Source: Verrucomicrobiales bacterium
GTDB lineage: Bacteria > Verrucomicrobiota > Verrucomicrobiia > Limisphaerales > J093
NCBI GenBank assembly: GCA_015075445.1
Contig: JABTUJ010000004.1
Coordinates: 62,001-126,000, forward strand
Length of the DNA: 64,000 bases
Direction of reading: 5' to 3'
Shown one piece after another: positions 48,801 through 56,720 of this stretch; position 1 is the first letter of the stretch, and every line of letters starts with the position of its first letter. Below the pieces are notes generated by a model. That model was not told the DNA's origin. It saw only the letters and a list, made by a program, of their open reading frames with translations, and did no database searches. The position numbers were made by a program, and so were the translations under genes.

Positions 48801-51800
48801 ACGACGCTGGCCGTGGGTGGCCGGTTGTCGAGCGCCCCCAACACGCGGTTTGCGGTCGATTTCTATGCGAACGCGGCGTGCGACCCCGTCGGATACGGCG
48901 AGGGCGGACGGTACCTCGGCACGATCGAAGTGCTCACCGATGCCGCCGGGGATGGTCATTTCCACGTGAACCTGCCGGTCGCCGTCTTACCCGGAGCGTC
49001 CATCACCGCGACGGCTACCGATCCGGCGGGCAACACGTCGGAGTTCTCGGCCTGCCGTGCGGTGGAGGTGGAGGGGGCGCCCGTGGTTCGGCAGGTGGCG
49101 ACCCAGGGCGCGCCGGATCAGCTCGCGGTGTTCTTCTCCGAAGCCGTGAGCGAAGCGACCGCAACGGCCGCGGCGAACTACTCATTGACTTGCGGCTTGA
49201 GTGTCGTGACCGCCACGCTGCTCGACGATGGACGGACCGTCCGCTTGCAGTTGAATGGTGCGGTGCCGGCGACCGGTTGTGCGCTGACGGTTAACGGGGT
49301 CCAGGACCTGGCCGAACCGGCGAACACCATCGCCGCGGACACCCAGGCCGCTATCTTCCAGGCGCTTGGAGTGATCACCCGGCGCGAGTACCGGCACGTC
49401 CCCTACGGCCAGGTGGTCGATCTCGTCAACCACCCCCGTTTCCCGAACCAGCCGTCTGCGGTGGACTACGCCACGGCCTTCGAATCACCCGCGGATCAGG
49501 GCGACAACTACGGCGTCCAGATGCTGGGCTATGTCCACCCGCCCGTGAGCGGCGAGTACGTCTTCTATCTCTGCGCGGATGAGACGGCGGAGCTTTACTT
49601 GAGCACCGACGAGACCCCGGCGAACAAGCAGCGGATCGCTGTCGAGGTGGGCCCGAACCCGCCGTATCAATGGACGGATGGGAATCGTGCCGCTGGCGCC
49701 GCGCCCGAGTCGGTCCTGGCCAACGCTGCGTTCTTCATCGAAGCCGAGGACTTCAACTTCGGCGGGGGCGGGTATGTGACGGACACGCCCATCGGCATGG
49801 ACGGACCTTACGCCGGCGGTGCGTACGCCGCGCTGGGGGGTGCCGGGGACGCGGAGATCGACTGGCACGATGCCGAGCTGGACAACCCGGCGGCGCATTA
49901 TGGATACCGGGCCGCCACGGGGGTGGAGTGCTATCTGCCGGGCGATCGCGGGGATCGGCTGGCACGCGGCTCATTTGAAGTGACGGTCAGTTACAGTCTG
50001 GGCTGGCAGGCGGTCGGGGACTGGCAGAACTACACCCGCGACTTCGGCACCGGCGGGGACTACTACGTTCTTGCCCGCGTGGCCTCGGGCGGCGAACCGA
50101 TCGCGCTCCAATTGGACGAGGTGGTGGGAGGCGCCACGACAAGCTCGCATACCACGGTGAAGCTGGGCGAGTTCCGCAGCGGCCCGACGGGCGTGTGGGA
50201 CATGTACAGCCTGGTGCCGTTGACGGGCGACGAAGGTGCCTTCCAGATCGTCACGCTGGCGGGGACGCGGACTTTGCGGACGACAACCCTCGCGGGCAAC
50301 AACGACTTCGACTACCTGGTCTTCCTGCCGGCGACGGGAACGCCGCCGCCGCTCCTCCGTCCCGCCAATACCTCCGCGCCAGTCTGGCTCGAGGCGGGAC
50401 GGCGGTATTACATCGAGGCGTTGATGAAGGAGGGCGGAGGGAGCGATCACCTGGCGGTGACGTGGCAGGCGCCGGGTGAACCGGTCCCGGCCAATGGCAG
50501 TGCCCCGCTGGCCGGCGCCTTTCTCGAGGCGTGGGTGGAACCGGACGTCATCAAGGCCCCGTTCGTTGGGCTCGGTGGTCTGGTCTTCCGCGATGCGGAC
50601 AACAATGGTCGGTACGATCCCTCGGCGGACATGGCGATCCCGGGCGTGACCGTTGAGGTGTGGATGGACCAGAACCGAGATAACGTCCTGCATCACGGCG
50701 ACTGGCATGTCACCCAGACCATGACCGACGCGGACGGTCGCTATCGCTTTGAAGGCCTTCACCCGGGCGCTTACTTCGCTGTCATCAACCAGGGCGAACA
50801 CTTCCACGGACGACCGTTGACCGGGCTGCGCACGAGCACCGGCAACGATCCAGCGCCCGATCCCGACAACGACCTGACCGGCGAGGATCACGGCTACGAA
50901 GACGCGTTCTTCGACGGGCAAGTTGGCGAACGCATCGCGACCCGGGCGCTGACTTTGACGGCGGGCGGCGAGCCGGACGTCGCCGTGGATGGCGACGGCC
51001 CCAGCAGCAATCAGACCTTGGACTTCGGTTTCCGGCCGGTGGGCGGCACGACCTTCATCGTGAACACCGTGGACGACGCGGACGACGGCGCGTGCGACCT
51101 CAATCACTGCAGCCTGCGCGAGGCGATTCGCGCAGCCAACACGCATCCCGGCAAGGACACCATCGCCTTCGCCATCGGCGGGACCGGACCGCACACGATC
51201 CAGCCGCAGAGCTGGCTGCCGGACCTGTACGAAGCGGTAACGATCGATGCCACCACCCAACCGGGATACGCCGGCGCACCGTTAATCGTCCTGGACGGTC
51301 AGTTGGCTGGCGACGGCGTCATTGGCCTGCGGCTGTACGGTGGCTTCAGCGAGGCGCGCGGTTTGTGCGTGCAAAGCTTCAAGGGCGGTGCTTTGCACCT
51401 GGCCTACGGCAGCCAGAACGTCGTTGCGGCCTGCTACATTGGCACGGACGCGACGGGGACCCACGCCACTCTGCCATTCCAGGGCGGATACTACTTCGCC
51501 GGCATCACGCTGGATTCCCCGCAGAGCCTCATCGGTGGCATGCAGGCCGTGGATCGCAACCTCATCTCGGGCTACGACACCGGGGTCTGGGTCCGCAGCT
51601 CGGACAACCGCATCGCGGGCAACTTCATCGGCACGGACGCCCTGGGAACGTCGGCCATCGGCAACGTCATGGGCGTGTACCTGGAATCAGGCGATCGCAA
51701 CGACGTCGGTGGCTTCGACCCCGCAGCAAGGAACGTCCTTTCCGGGAATCAAGCGGGTCTCCAGTTCGGCAACGGCACCCAGAACCGGATCCTGAGCAAC

Positions 51801-54800
51801 TTCATCGGGACGGATCACCTGGGTGCGGTGGCGTTGCCGAACGACACCGGCATCGCGGCGTATGGCGGTGGCGGCGGTAATGTCATCGGCGCACCCGGTG
51901 CTGGCAACCTCGTTGCCGGCAATCGGAACACCAACCTCGACCTCCGCTGCAGCGACAACCGGATCCAGGCGAACTTCATTGGCACGGACCTCACCGGCAC
52001 CCAGCCGTTGGGCGCGACGCAGGGAGGCATCTATTTCGCGGACAACGCGAGCGGCAACCTCGTCGGCGGCGCGGCCGCGGGTGAGGGCAACCTTGTCTCG
52101 GGCCACCTGGGCGCCGCGATCCAGGTCGCGGGTCCCCACGGCGGTCACCGCTTCCTGGGCAACCGTGTCGGGAGCGATCTTACCGGCACCCAGCCAGTGC
52201 CCAATGGCGCGGGGATCGTCCTGAACGAATCGCCCGGCAACCGCATCGGTGGCGCGGACGCCGGCGAAGGCAACCTCATCGCCTTCAACCTCGGCTCCGG
52301 CGTCATCGTCGGCGGTGACCTCGCCGTCGGGAACGTGATTCGGGGCAACTCGATTCACGCCAACGGGGATCCCGACGCGGGCCTGCCCGGCATCGATCTG
52401 GCCTATGGCCCGTTGCTCACGCCGAACGATCTCGGCGACGGCGACGAAGGGCCGAACCGGGTCCAGAACTACCCGGACCTCCTCTTCGCCTCCGCGTCGG
52501 AAACGGACCTGGTTGTCGAGGGCACCTTGAACAGCCTGGCGGGAACGACATTCACCCTCGACTTCTACGCCAGCCCCACCTGCGACCCGTCCGGGTACGG
52601 CGAAGGCAAGCGTTACCTGGGCTCGACCGAGGTGACGATGGACGGAAGCGGGAATGCCTGGTTCCTGGTGAACCTGGCGGTGGTCGTGCCGCCCGGCCAC
52701 TTCCTCACGGCCACCGCCACCGATCCAGCGGGGAACACCTCCGAGTTCTCGCGGTGCGCGGCCGTCCTCGACGAAGCCCCGCCCGCCGTGGTGGTCGCCA
52801 CCACCCAGGGATCAGCGGATCAGCTTACGGTGACCTTCTCCGAATCGCTCGATCCGACCACCGCCAACGACCCCGCTCGCTACCAACTCTCGTGCGGGAC
52901 CGTGACTGCCGCCCACCTCGGTGCGGACCGGCGAACCGTCACCCTGTCGTATACCGGCATCCTGATGCCTGGTTGTACCCTGACCGTGAACGGCGTGACA
53001 GACCTGGCGGGCGTTCCGGTCGCGTCGGACCCACCCGCGTTGGTCCTCAACGCCCAAGGCGTCATCAGCCGCTATGTCTACGAGGACGTCGAGGGCTGGC
53101 GGATTGCGGATCTCAAAGCGGCGCCGCATTTCCCGGACACGCCCGACACTACGACCTACGAGCCAGCGTTCGAAGCCCCCACGGACTTCGCGGACAACTA
53201 CGGCCAGATGCTGGCAGGGTACGTCACCGCCCCGGTCACAGGTGAGTACGTCTTCCACCTGGCCAGCGACGATGGCGGTGAGCTCTACCTGAGCTCGGAT
53301 GCCGACCCAGCCCACAAGGAACGGGTTGCGCAGGTGAGCTATTGGATCCTCCAACCGCGCGCCTGGAACGACGGGGTCATCCACGTGCCGGCGGAGCAGG
53401 TCCTCGCGGATGGGACCCTGTTCATCGAGGCTGAGGACTTCGACTTCGACGGCGGAGAGTATGTTACGGACCAAGCCATCGGCATCGGCATGTCCGGCGA
53501 ATATTCCGGCGGTGCCTACGCGGGGCGGGGGTCCTCGGCCGACGAAGGCATCGACTGGCACGACACCAGCGCTGACGTTTCCGATGCCCAGAACTACCGC
53601 CCGTCCACCGGTGTGGAGACCCTGCTGATCTCCCGGCCCGAAGACCTGGACCGCGGCACCTTCACCGTGAGCGTCAACCACAAGCTTGGCTGGAACGATG
53701 CCGGCGAGTGGTACAACTACACCCGCAACTTCGGTGACGTTGCCCGCGATTTCTGGGTGGTGGCCCGGCTTAGCTCGGGCGCCGGCCCCATCGCCGCGGA
53801 GCTTGCCCAAGTCACGGCAGGGCAGGGCACGGCCGAGCAGTCCACGGTGAAGCTCGGCGAGTTTCGCAGCCCGCCGCCCGGCAACCCGAACAGTTGGGAC
53901 AACTTCGTGTTCGTTCCGTTGACCGGCGAGGACGGCCAACCGGTCCGCGTCAACCTCGGGGGCGTCACGACCCTGCGGTTCACCACGCTGCCAGGGAACC
54001 ACGACTTCGACTACCTCGCCCTGGTGCCGGCGGGTACGGAGACCTGGGTGGCCCGGCCCGAGAACCAGTCCGCGCCGATCCCGCTCGTCGCCGGCCAGCG
54101 CTACTACGTCGAGGCGCTTATGAAGGAGGGCAGCGGCGGGGATCACCTGGCCGTGACCTGGCAGATGCCCGGTGCGCCGGCGCCGCGCAATGGCGACCCG
54201 CCCATCCCCGGTGCCTACCTGTCCTCGGAAGCGGCGGCGGTCATCACGCGCCAGCCGATGGATCAGACCGTGCTGGAAGGTGAATCGGCCACGTTCTCGG
54301 TGGAAGTGCGCGGCGAACCACCGCTTTCAATGCAGTGGTATCGGGATGGCGAGCCCATCGACGGTGCCACCGGATCGAGCTACACGCTGCCCGCGGTTTC
54401 CTTGCTCGACGACGACGGTGCTCGCTTCCAGGTCTGGGTGTCGAACGGCTTCGGCACTGAGATCAGCGAGGAGGTCATGCTCACGGTCATGTCGTTGACG
54501 CCGGTGCTCGAGGAACTCGTTCCTCAGCAAGCCGCGGCCAACGGACCCAGCTTCACGCTGCGCGTGTCCGGTCAGGGATTCTCGAACGGTTCGGTCGTTA
54601 ACTGGAACGGCGCACCTCGGAGCACCACCTACCGATCGCCCTTCGAGCTTGAGGCGGTGATTGCGATCGAGGATTTGGCCACCGCCGCCAGCCTCTGGAC
54701 CGTGCCGGTGACCGTCGTGGGTCCGAACGGCGCGGCTTCCCAACCGTTGCCCTTCACTATCCTCAACGACGAGCAAGTGACCGAGGCGGTCAGCGCGATC

Positions 54801-55982
54801 GCGATGCCCGGTGGAGTCGCCCAGACCGGCATCGTGCCGCAAGCGGCGGGCGAGGCCGGCGTGGCGGCCGCGGTGGCCAACAACGACGCGCTCAGTGACC
54901 TGCTCATCGTCACGGTCGGCACCTACGAATCCAATCCCACCGGGACACTCACGTTCGATGTGGGCGGGGGGTTCGTGGACCTCCAGGTGACGGGGGCCGA
55001 TCCCAGTGATCGAGTACGGGCGTACTTCTATTACCCGACCACCCTCACGGGGCGGACCGAGGAGAAGCTGCGGCTGCTGTACTTCGATGGCACCCGCTGG
55101 GCGCATGTGCGCAGCGACGGTCCGTCCCTTCCCGTGAAGTTCACGGCCGACGGGCTGACCTACGGCGGGTACTTTGACGTGACGTTCAGCGATACCAGCG
55201 TTCCGCGGGTGACCGAGCTGTCCGGCACGGTCTTCACGTTCACCGACAGCGAGCCGGAGATCACGGCGTTGGCCGGGCCGACGGGTCCGCTGTCGCTGGG
55301 TTCCCCAGCCACGTTGGCGGTCGAGTTCGTCGCGGTTGGCAGTCCCGGGACCCACACCGTGCGTTTCGATTGGGATGATGGCACGGTCACCACGTTGAAC
55401 CCGGTCGAGGATGGCTTCGCGTCGGCCACCCACGTTTACGCCGTGGCCGGCGTGTTCACCGCGCGGGTGCGGGTGGCGGATGCGGAGGGGGACGCGGCCG
55501 AAGCGCCCTTCGAGTACGTGGTGGTGTATGACCCGGTGGGTGGGTTTGTCACCGGCGGTGGCTGGATCCTGTCGCCGCCCGGCGCCTATCGGCCGCTTCC
55601 GACCGCGAGCGGCAAGGCCACGTTCGGGTTCGTTTCCAAGTACAAGAAAGGGGCCCAGGTCCCGAGCGGCAACACCGAGTTCCAGTTCGTTGCGGCGGGC
55701 CTCCGCTTCACGAGCACCGCCTATGAATGGTTGGTCGTGTCTGGCCCGAAGGCGCAGTACAAGGGCGTGGGGGTCATCAACGAACAGGGCGACTACGGGT
55801 TCCTGCTCACCGCGGTGGACGGTCAGCTCAACGGGGGAGGGGGCGCGGACCGGTTGCGGCTCAAGATCTGGGAGCGCGCCACGGGCGTGGTGGTGTATGA
55901 CAACGCGCCGTCGGTCTCGGATGACCTGGACCGATCCGCCTCACAGACGCTGGGCGCCGGCAGCATCGTGATCCACAGGTGA
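39888..55982 (+). CDS. giant secreted multidomain surface protein (SdrD-B repeats, beta-helices, PA14, CBM, Ig, PKD)
   Basis: The protein is 5,364 residues. A signal peptide (ASAWVAVLLGVSLPAMS) comes first. Fifteen SdrD-B-like repeats fill residues about 35-2350. Each starts like LGDRVFRDADGDGRFEPEAGE, with DxDxDG calcium-binding loops, and ends DDGDDANGNLTLDFGF-like. A CSLREA-like segment (CTMREAVNAANAHPGTDTI) leads into a right-handed beta-helix (about 2400-2935, with GNLISGN and GNxIGTDxTGT rungs). After it come a Big_5-like domain, PA14-like (about 3165-3270) and CBM-like (about 3280-3480, FFIEAEDFNFGGGGYVTD) modules and a 16th SdrD-B repeat (about 3558). A second CSLREA/beta-helix/Big_5/PA14/CBM set runs to about 4750. 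Ig, TIG and PKD domains and a C-terminal GFVTGGGWILSP domain finish it. The protein is probably a cell-surface adhesin or secreted polymer-binding structure. It has no LPxTG and no visible cell-wall anchor. Confidence 0.9.
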   Translation: MKTNAFLWVRRSLWASAWVAVLLGVSLPAMSEGLVLGDRVFRDADGDGRFEPEAGEAGLGDVTLHLWLDVNANNLLDVDDPQVSTTATDSQGYYRFEGLAEGDYIVQVDWHNFHADRALAGLASSGVDEADPDADTDDNDNGVPVNGLNNGATLASRAVSLRLGAEPTTEDGDADTNLTVDFGFQSARSLTLGNLVFADDNANGWFDPEQGEAGVPGVTVKLYRDANLDGNIQPEEWVANAVTDLGGGYEFGGLVEGERYRLEIARDNFLPGGPLARRVPSTPVGWLSGGWDGDQNGVFLNPPLGVGSTEVREMVAGTLPLGEDGDPNTDLTVDFGFRPSPSLTVGDRVFADADGDGRFEPEAGEGGVDGVVVHLYRDADGTKGRSAGDVWVATTSTAGGGVYTFADLTPDDYVVEIAAVNFAPGAALAGMTASPLSSWDPDDDPADGDNNGYYVWGFSVCANATRLDFGLEPGEEDSELNTNLTVDFGFWRPPGLGLGDMVWRDIDGNGQRDEGEPGIAGVYVRLLQDQGDGVFDGGEAEVANGQTDAEGRYRFFGLEAGTYLVRFEPWLFSQGQPLFGLHSSAGAVQGDADTGDRDHGVDALVPVASGISSTPITLESGTEPEDDGDDADGNLTFDFGFTPTADPPVLALGGRVWLDDGNGEAGTGEPGIANVALFITRDGGDGVPSGDDLGLFHVWTDAEGWYTVTGLPAGGYWARVGSWNFNRDGALHGLMSSPGVADPELDRAGDDNGEDSSMPVNWGVSSGLLTLSHGGEPTDDGDDANGNQTLDFGFWSPPEPPILVLGGRVWRDLNADGRLDLGEPGVAGVGLSIIQVFEDGSEIHQGGAGTDAEGNYRFYGRPAGRYLVQVDNWNFAEGSMLANLVSSPGVADADNDVVGDDNGRDTPLPIHVGLRSHVLALSHGDEPAAGVDGDDANGNLTVDFGMIPALTLGDRVFLDADEDGSFGAADAGLDGVRLHLFSDQNQSGYLDDGDWHLATTTSAGDGRYVFEGLAPGDYLVWMGNENFAVEGALFGLATCPVDELDPNADGDHNDNGLVRYPHGITSAALTLEPGGEPVSEDGDPNTNLTLDFGFQAARSLTLGNQVFADLNNNGRFEPEFGEAGIAGVEVRLYRDTDGSNSVSAGDEGMGSVVTDAEGRFELTGLEPTAGQSPYLLAIAAVNFQSGGSLEGWITSEPAFGQGHDGWRDGYDHGWNNGTEWGISTWHLHVNPSALPVNDDGDPNTDLTIDFGFTPELRIGNRVWADLDRDGQRDAGEPGIPGVEVHLVRDNGDGVLGDEDSVIQGTGTDAGGQYDFRGLTLGNYFVVIPPGNFEAGRALSNRQFRSGHAGPDPVDDIDDDDNGILWTVFGDERVVSGLVELTVSGEPTSEDGNPNTNLTVDFGFVQGPLPSIGNLVWNDVDNDGRYEPLGEDGVAGTADDEKGIGGVGVSLYRDDGDLIPNSGPDEGVMWAVTGPDGLYQFTGVAPGRYFIRIEYGSFALGQPLFGFVSSAGVAEPGNRMDHDDNGTDEEFPLHRAVHSPVFTVPENGMPTDDGDDEFGDQTLDFGFHAPAAAPVLSLGGFLWRDVDGDGQRGLEEPALASVGLTLMRIQPDGSDYWVQGGGTDEQGNYRFSGLPAGTYRVVVWNWNFAAGGPLEGLFSSPGATDADANVVGDDNGVDAVDPANQSLYSRRLTLAHGNEPDVSVAGEPGNGNHTLDFGFIELPGGANLSLGGTVFRDVNNDGWMEGPDTGIENAFVALWIDNGDGVFGTGDVHVGSVPNTDANGAYRFDHLLPADYLIQLYSGQFFPGGPLAGLRSSLSDQVPEPVVDPDDDVAGDDNGFESAGFGQSFMVITRAVSLRGETEPIGEDGNPNTNLTVDIGFYEGPTLELSGTVFRDENANGQQDTGETGFEGVGVELWQDHNGDGVPSEGDGHFLNAYTEAGGTYRMGPLVPGDYLVVLRYHNFMPGRPLNGWRSSLSDQAPEPRVDPNTDVDGDDNGFEFGGWGRAFFGVGTGRVTLAYGAEPDVAVDGDGPHANATVDFGLVAGPTATVGNLVFRDANNNGVRDEGEAGLEHVHVKLFYDNGDGELGDGDEDLGVDVYTDGAGAYTLPGLPEGRYLVVLPWDNWWPGRALNGLRSSRSDASPEPAVDLEADQSEDDDNGQERTLSWWPSVQVASRAFTVAPGEVRADVDFGFYTGPTLELAGTVFRDEDNSGTRDQGEAAVPGVTVQFYQDNGDGVLHHGDWHLGDATTDATGNYRFADLMPGHYAVAIRPDNHFYGRALTNLRTSTGNDPAPDPDDDVDGDDNGAEVTAFDDPQFGVASLPITLEFGLEPALAEDGDDADSNATLDFGFRPVAGTTYVVTDAGDGDDGVCDGHCTMREAVNAANAHPGTDTITFAIGGGGLQTIVVGSALPALIEPVVLDATTQPGYVGMPLIELRGDSAGPGAAGLLIDAGSSVVRGFVISGFDHGGIHLRGGSGNVVQGNFIGTDPSGTTVTGGAFSEYGGIYVANSHENQLGGPTATTRNLISGLDIGIRVENGQHNVIEGNRVGTDVTGTRVLGNSGRAGIWLLGGGPNRIGGVAPGAGNLISGNNTGVDVWYGAGVLIEWSEGTVVEGNLIGTDVTGEVALGNAIGLITSGPGVRVGGFEEGSGNVISGNRFHGVNLGGECSLIGNLIGTDRTGTQALGNASVGVGLWGVHNVVGGLTPAERNVISANGGDGVVIWGGPGNGGHVIQGNFIGTDITGTAALGNGAHGWGPGIRTGGENGFNVIGGLEPGAGNLIAGNNGSQVDLRSSDNQVLGNRIGTDVTGTRSLLLASGGVGVFETAERNLIAGNLISGVDRAIYLAGPGVRATRVLGNRIGTNADGTGPLANVVGVDVNESSDNVIGGTNLGEANIIAFSQAYGVGVSGAAAVNNAIRGNAIHDSGSLPGDWLGLDLLWGALVAPNDAGDADEGPNHLQNHPVLLDAAASATTLAVGGRLSSAPNTRFAVDFYANAACDPVGYGEGGRYLGTIEVLTDAAGDGHFHVNLPVAVLPGASITATATDPAGNTSEFSACRAVEVEGAPVVRQVATQGAPDQLAVFFSEAVSEATATAAANYSLTCGLSVVTATLLDDGRTVRLQLNGAVPATGCALTVNGVQDLAEPANTIAADTQAAIFQALGVITRREYRHVPYGQVVDLVNHPRFPNQPSAVDYATAFESPADQGDNYGVQMLGYVHPPVSGEYVFYLCADETAELYLSTDETPANKQRIAVEVGPNPPYQWTDGNRAAGAAPESVLANAAFFIEAEDFNFGGGGYVTDTPIGMDGPYAGGAYAALGGAGDAEIDWHDAELDNPAAHYGYRAATGVECYLPGDRGDRLARGSFEVTVSYSLGWQAVGDWQNYTRDFGTGGDYYVLARVASGGEPIALQLDEVVGGATTSSHTTVKLGEFRSGPTGVWDMYSLVPLTGDEGAFQIVTLAGTRTLRTTTLAGNNDFDYLVFLPATGTPPPLLRPANTSAPVWLEAGRRYYIEALMKEGGGSDHLAVTWQAPGEPVPANGSAPLAGAFLEAWVEPDVIKAPFVGLGGLVFRDADNNGRYDPSADMAIPGVTVEVWMDQNRDNVLHHGDWHVTQTMTDADGRYRFEGLHPGAYFAVINQGEHFHGRPLTGLRTSTGNDPAPDPDNDLTGEDHGYEDAFFDGQVGERIATRALTLTAGGEPDVAVDGDGPSSNQTLDFGFRPVGGTTFIVNTVDDADDGACDLNHCSLREAIRAANTHPGKDTIAFAIGGTGPHTIQPQSWLPDLYEAVTIDATTQPGYAGAPLIVLDGQLAGDGVIGLRLYGGFSEARGLCVQSFKGGALHLAYGSQNVVAACYIGTDATGTHATLPFQGGYYFAGITLDSPQSLIGGMQAVDRNLISGYDTGVWVRSSDNRIAGNFIGTDALGTSAIGNVMGVYLESGDRNDVGGFDPAARNVLSGNQAGLQFGNGTQNRILSNFIGTDHLGAVALPNDTGIAAYGGGGGNVIGAPGAGNLVAGNRNTNLDLRCSDNRIQANFIGTDLTGTQPLGATQGGIYFADNASGNLVGGAAAGEGNLVSGHLGAAIQVAGPHGGHRFLGNRVGSDLTGTQPVPNGAGIVLNESPGNRIGGADAGEGNLIAFNLGSGVIVGGDLAVGNVIRGNSIHANGDPDAGLPGIDLAYGPLLTPNDLGDGDEGPNRVQNYPDLLFASASETDLVVEGTLNSLAGTTFTLDFYASPTCDPSGYGEGKRYLGSTEVTMDGSGNAWFLVNLAVVVPPGHFLTATATDPAGNTSEFSRCAAVLDEAPPAVVVATTQGSADQLTVTFSESLDPTTANDPARYQLSCGTVTAAHLGADRRTVTLSYTGILMPGCTLTVNGVTDLAGVPVASDPPALVLNAQGVISRYVYEDVEGWRIADLKAAPHFPDTPDTTTYEPAFEAPTDFADNYGQMLAGYVTAPVTGEYVFHLASDDGGELYLSSDADPAHKERVAQVSYWILQPRAWNDGVIHVPAEQVLADGTLFIEAEDFDFDGGEYVTDQAIGIGMSGEYSGGAYAGRGSSADEGIDWHDTSADVSDAQNYRPSTGVETLLISRPEDLDRGTFTVSVNHKLGWNDAGEWYNYTRNFGDVARDFWVVARLSSGAGPIAAELAQVTAGQGTAEQSTVKLGEFRSPPPGNPNSWDNFVFVPLTGEDGQPVRVNLGGVTTLRFTTLPGNHDFDYLALVPAGTETWVARPENQSAPIPLVAGQRYYVEALMKEGSGGDHLAVTWQMPGAPAPRNGDPPIPGAYLSSEAAAVITRQPMDQTVLEGESATFSVEVRGEPPLSMQWYRDGEPIDGATGSSYTLPAVSLLDDDGARFQVWVSNGFGTEISEEVMLTVMSLTPVLEELVPQQAAANGPSFTLRVSGQGFSNGSVVNWNGAPRSTTYRSPFELEAVIAIEDLATAASLWTVPVTVVGPNGAASQPLPFTILNDEQVTEAVSAIAMPGGVAQTGIVPQAAGEAGVAAAVANNDALSDLLIVTVGTYESNPTGTLTFDVGGGFVDLQVTGADPSDRVRAYFYYPTTLTGRTEEKLRLLYFDGTRWAHVRSDGPSLPVKFTADGLTYGGYFDVTFSDTSVPRVTELSGTVFTFTDSEPEITALAGPTGPLSLGSPATLAVEFVAVGSPGTHTVRFDWDDGTVTTLNPVEDGFASATHVYAVAGVFTARVRVADAEGDAAEAPFEYVVVYDPVGGFVTGGGWILSPPGAYRPLPTASGKATFGFVSKYKKGAQVPSGNTEFQFVAAGLRFTSTAYEWLVVSGPKAQYKGVGVINEQGDYGFLLTAVDGQLNGGGGADRLRLKIWERATGVVVYDNAPSVSDDLDRSASQTLGAGSIVIHR

Positions 55983-56033
55983 TGGACCGGGCGACCCGGA
56001 CGTCGCTACGGCGGAAGCGATCCTGGGATCAGC

Positions 56034-56074
56034 ATCCCCCAAGTTTCCGGTTCCCGACCGGCGGCTTGGGGGAT
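56034..56074. repeat. long intergenic hairpin after the giant gene
   Basis: ATCCCCCAAG (56034-56043) pairs perfectly with CTTGGGGGAT (56065-56074), and CCGGT/ACCGG form an inner stem around TCCCG. No T-tract follows, so a simple intrinsic terminator is not seen. The hairpin ends 12 bases before the next start codon and may end or process the 16 kb transcript or control the next gene. Confidence 0.55.
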
Positions 56075-56086
56075 AGGCTGGCGGCC

Positions 56087-56656
56087 GTGAAAGCTCGTTC
56101 GTTGCTGACCGCCACCCTCTGGTTCGCTGTCACCATGAGTGCTGCCCTCGCCCAACCTGCCTGGCAAGTCCGGCTCAAGGAGCAACTCCCGCTCCTCGGC
56201 CATCGGAACTGGATCGTGATTGCCGACGCCGCCTACCCGCTCCAGACGGCGCCCGGGATCGACACCGTGTTCGCGGACGCGGATCCACTGCTGGTGCTCA
56301 AGACCGTCCTGGATGAGCTCGCGCGGGCGCGCCATGTCCGACCCGCGATTCACACGGACGCCGAACTGCCGTTCGTGGCGGAGAAGCACGCGCCGGGCAT
56401 CACGGCTTATCGTGAGGGGCTCGGCCGGGTGCTGGACGCGATGCCGGTGCAGTCGCTGCCGCACGAGGAGATCATTGCCAAGCTGGACGAGGCGGGGAAG
56501 ACGTTCCGGGTACTGCTCATCAAGACGCCGCTCACGCTGCCGTACACCTCGGTGTTCTGCCAGTTGGAGTGCGGCTATTGGACGGCCGGCGCGGAGGAGG
56601 ATCTGCGCGAGGCCTTGCGGCAGGCGCCGGCGCCGGTCAAGGCGAAGGAACGCTAG
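56087..56656 (+). CDS. secreted RbsD/FucU-like protein
   Basis: The protein is 189 residues from GTG 56087, chosen for its signal peptide (ARSLLTATLWFAVTMSAALA). The body reads LPLLGHRNWIVIADAAYPLQ, HVRPAIHTDAELPFV and PYTSVFCQLECGYW. The GHRNWIVIADA segment recalls the GHGDEIVIADA segment of RbsD/FucU sugar mutarotases, with His and Asp in matching places. A sugar pyranase or mutarotase activity is possible but would be unusual in the periplasm. Similar unnamed proteins occur in Planctomycetota and Verrucomicrobiota to my knowledge. It stands alone between the giant gene and rph. Confidence 0.65.
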   Translation: MKARSLLTATLWFAVTMSAALAQPAWQVRLKEQLPLLGHRNWIVIADAAYPLQTAPGIDTVFADADPLLVLKTVLDELARARHVRPAIHTDAELPFVAEKHAPGITAYREGLGRVLDAMPVQSLPHEEIIAKLDEAGKTFRVLLIKTPLTLPYTSVFCQLECGYWTAGAEEDLREALRQAPAPVKAKER

Positions 56657-56720
56657 CGAGGCGCGGGGCGGGAGGGAGAATGCCGTTGCCCCGTGGGGCG
56701 ACGATCCCTAGCCTCGCGCG

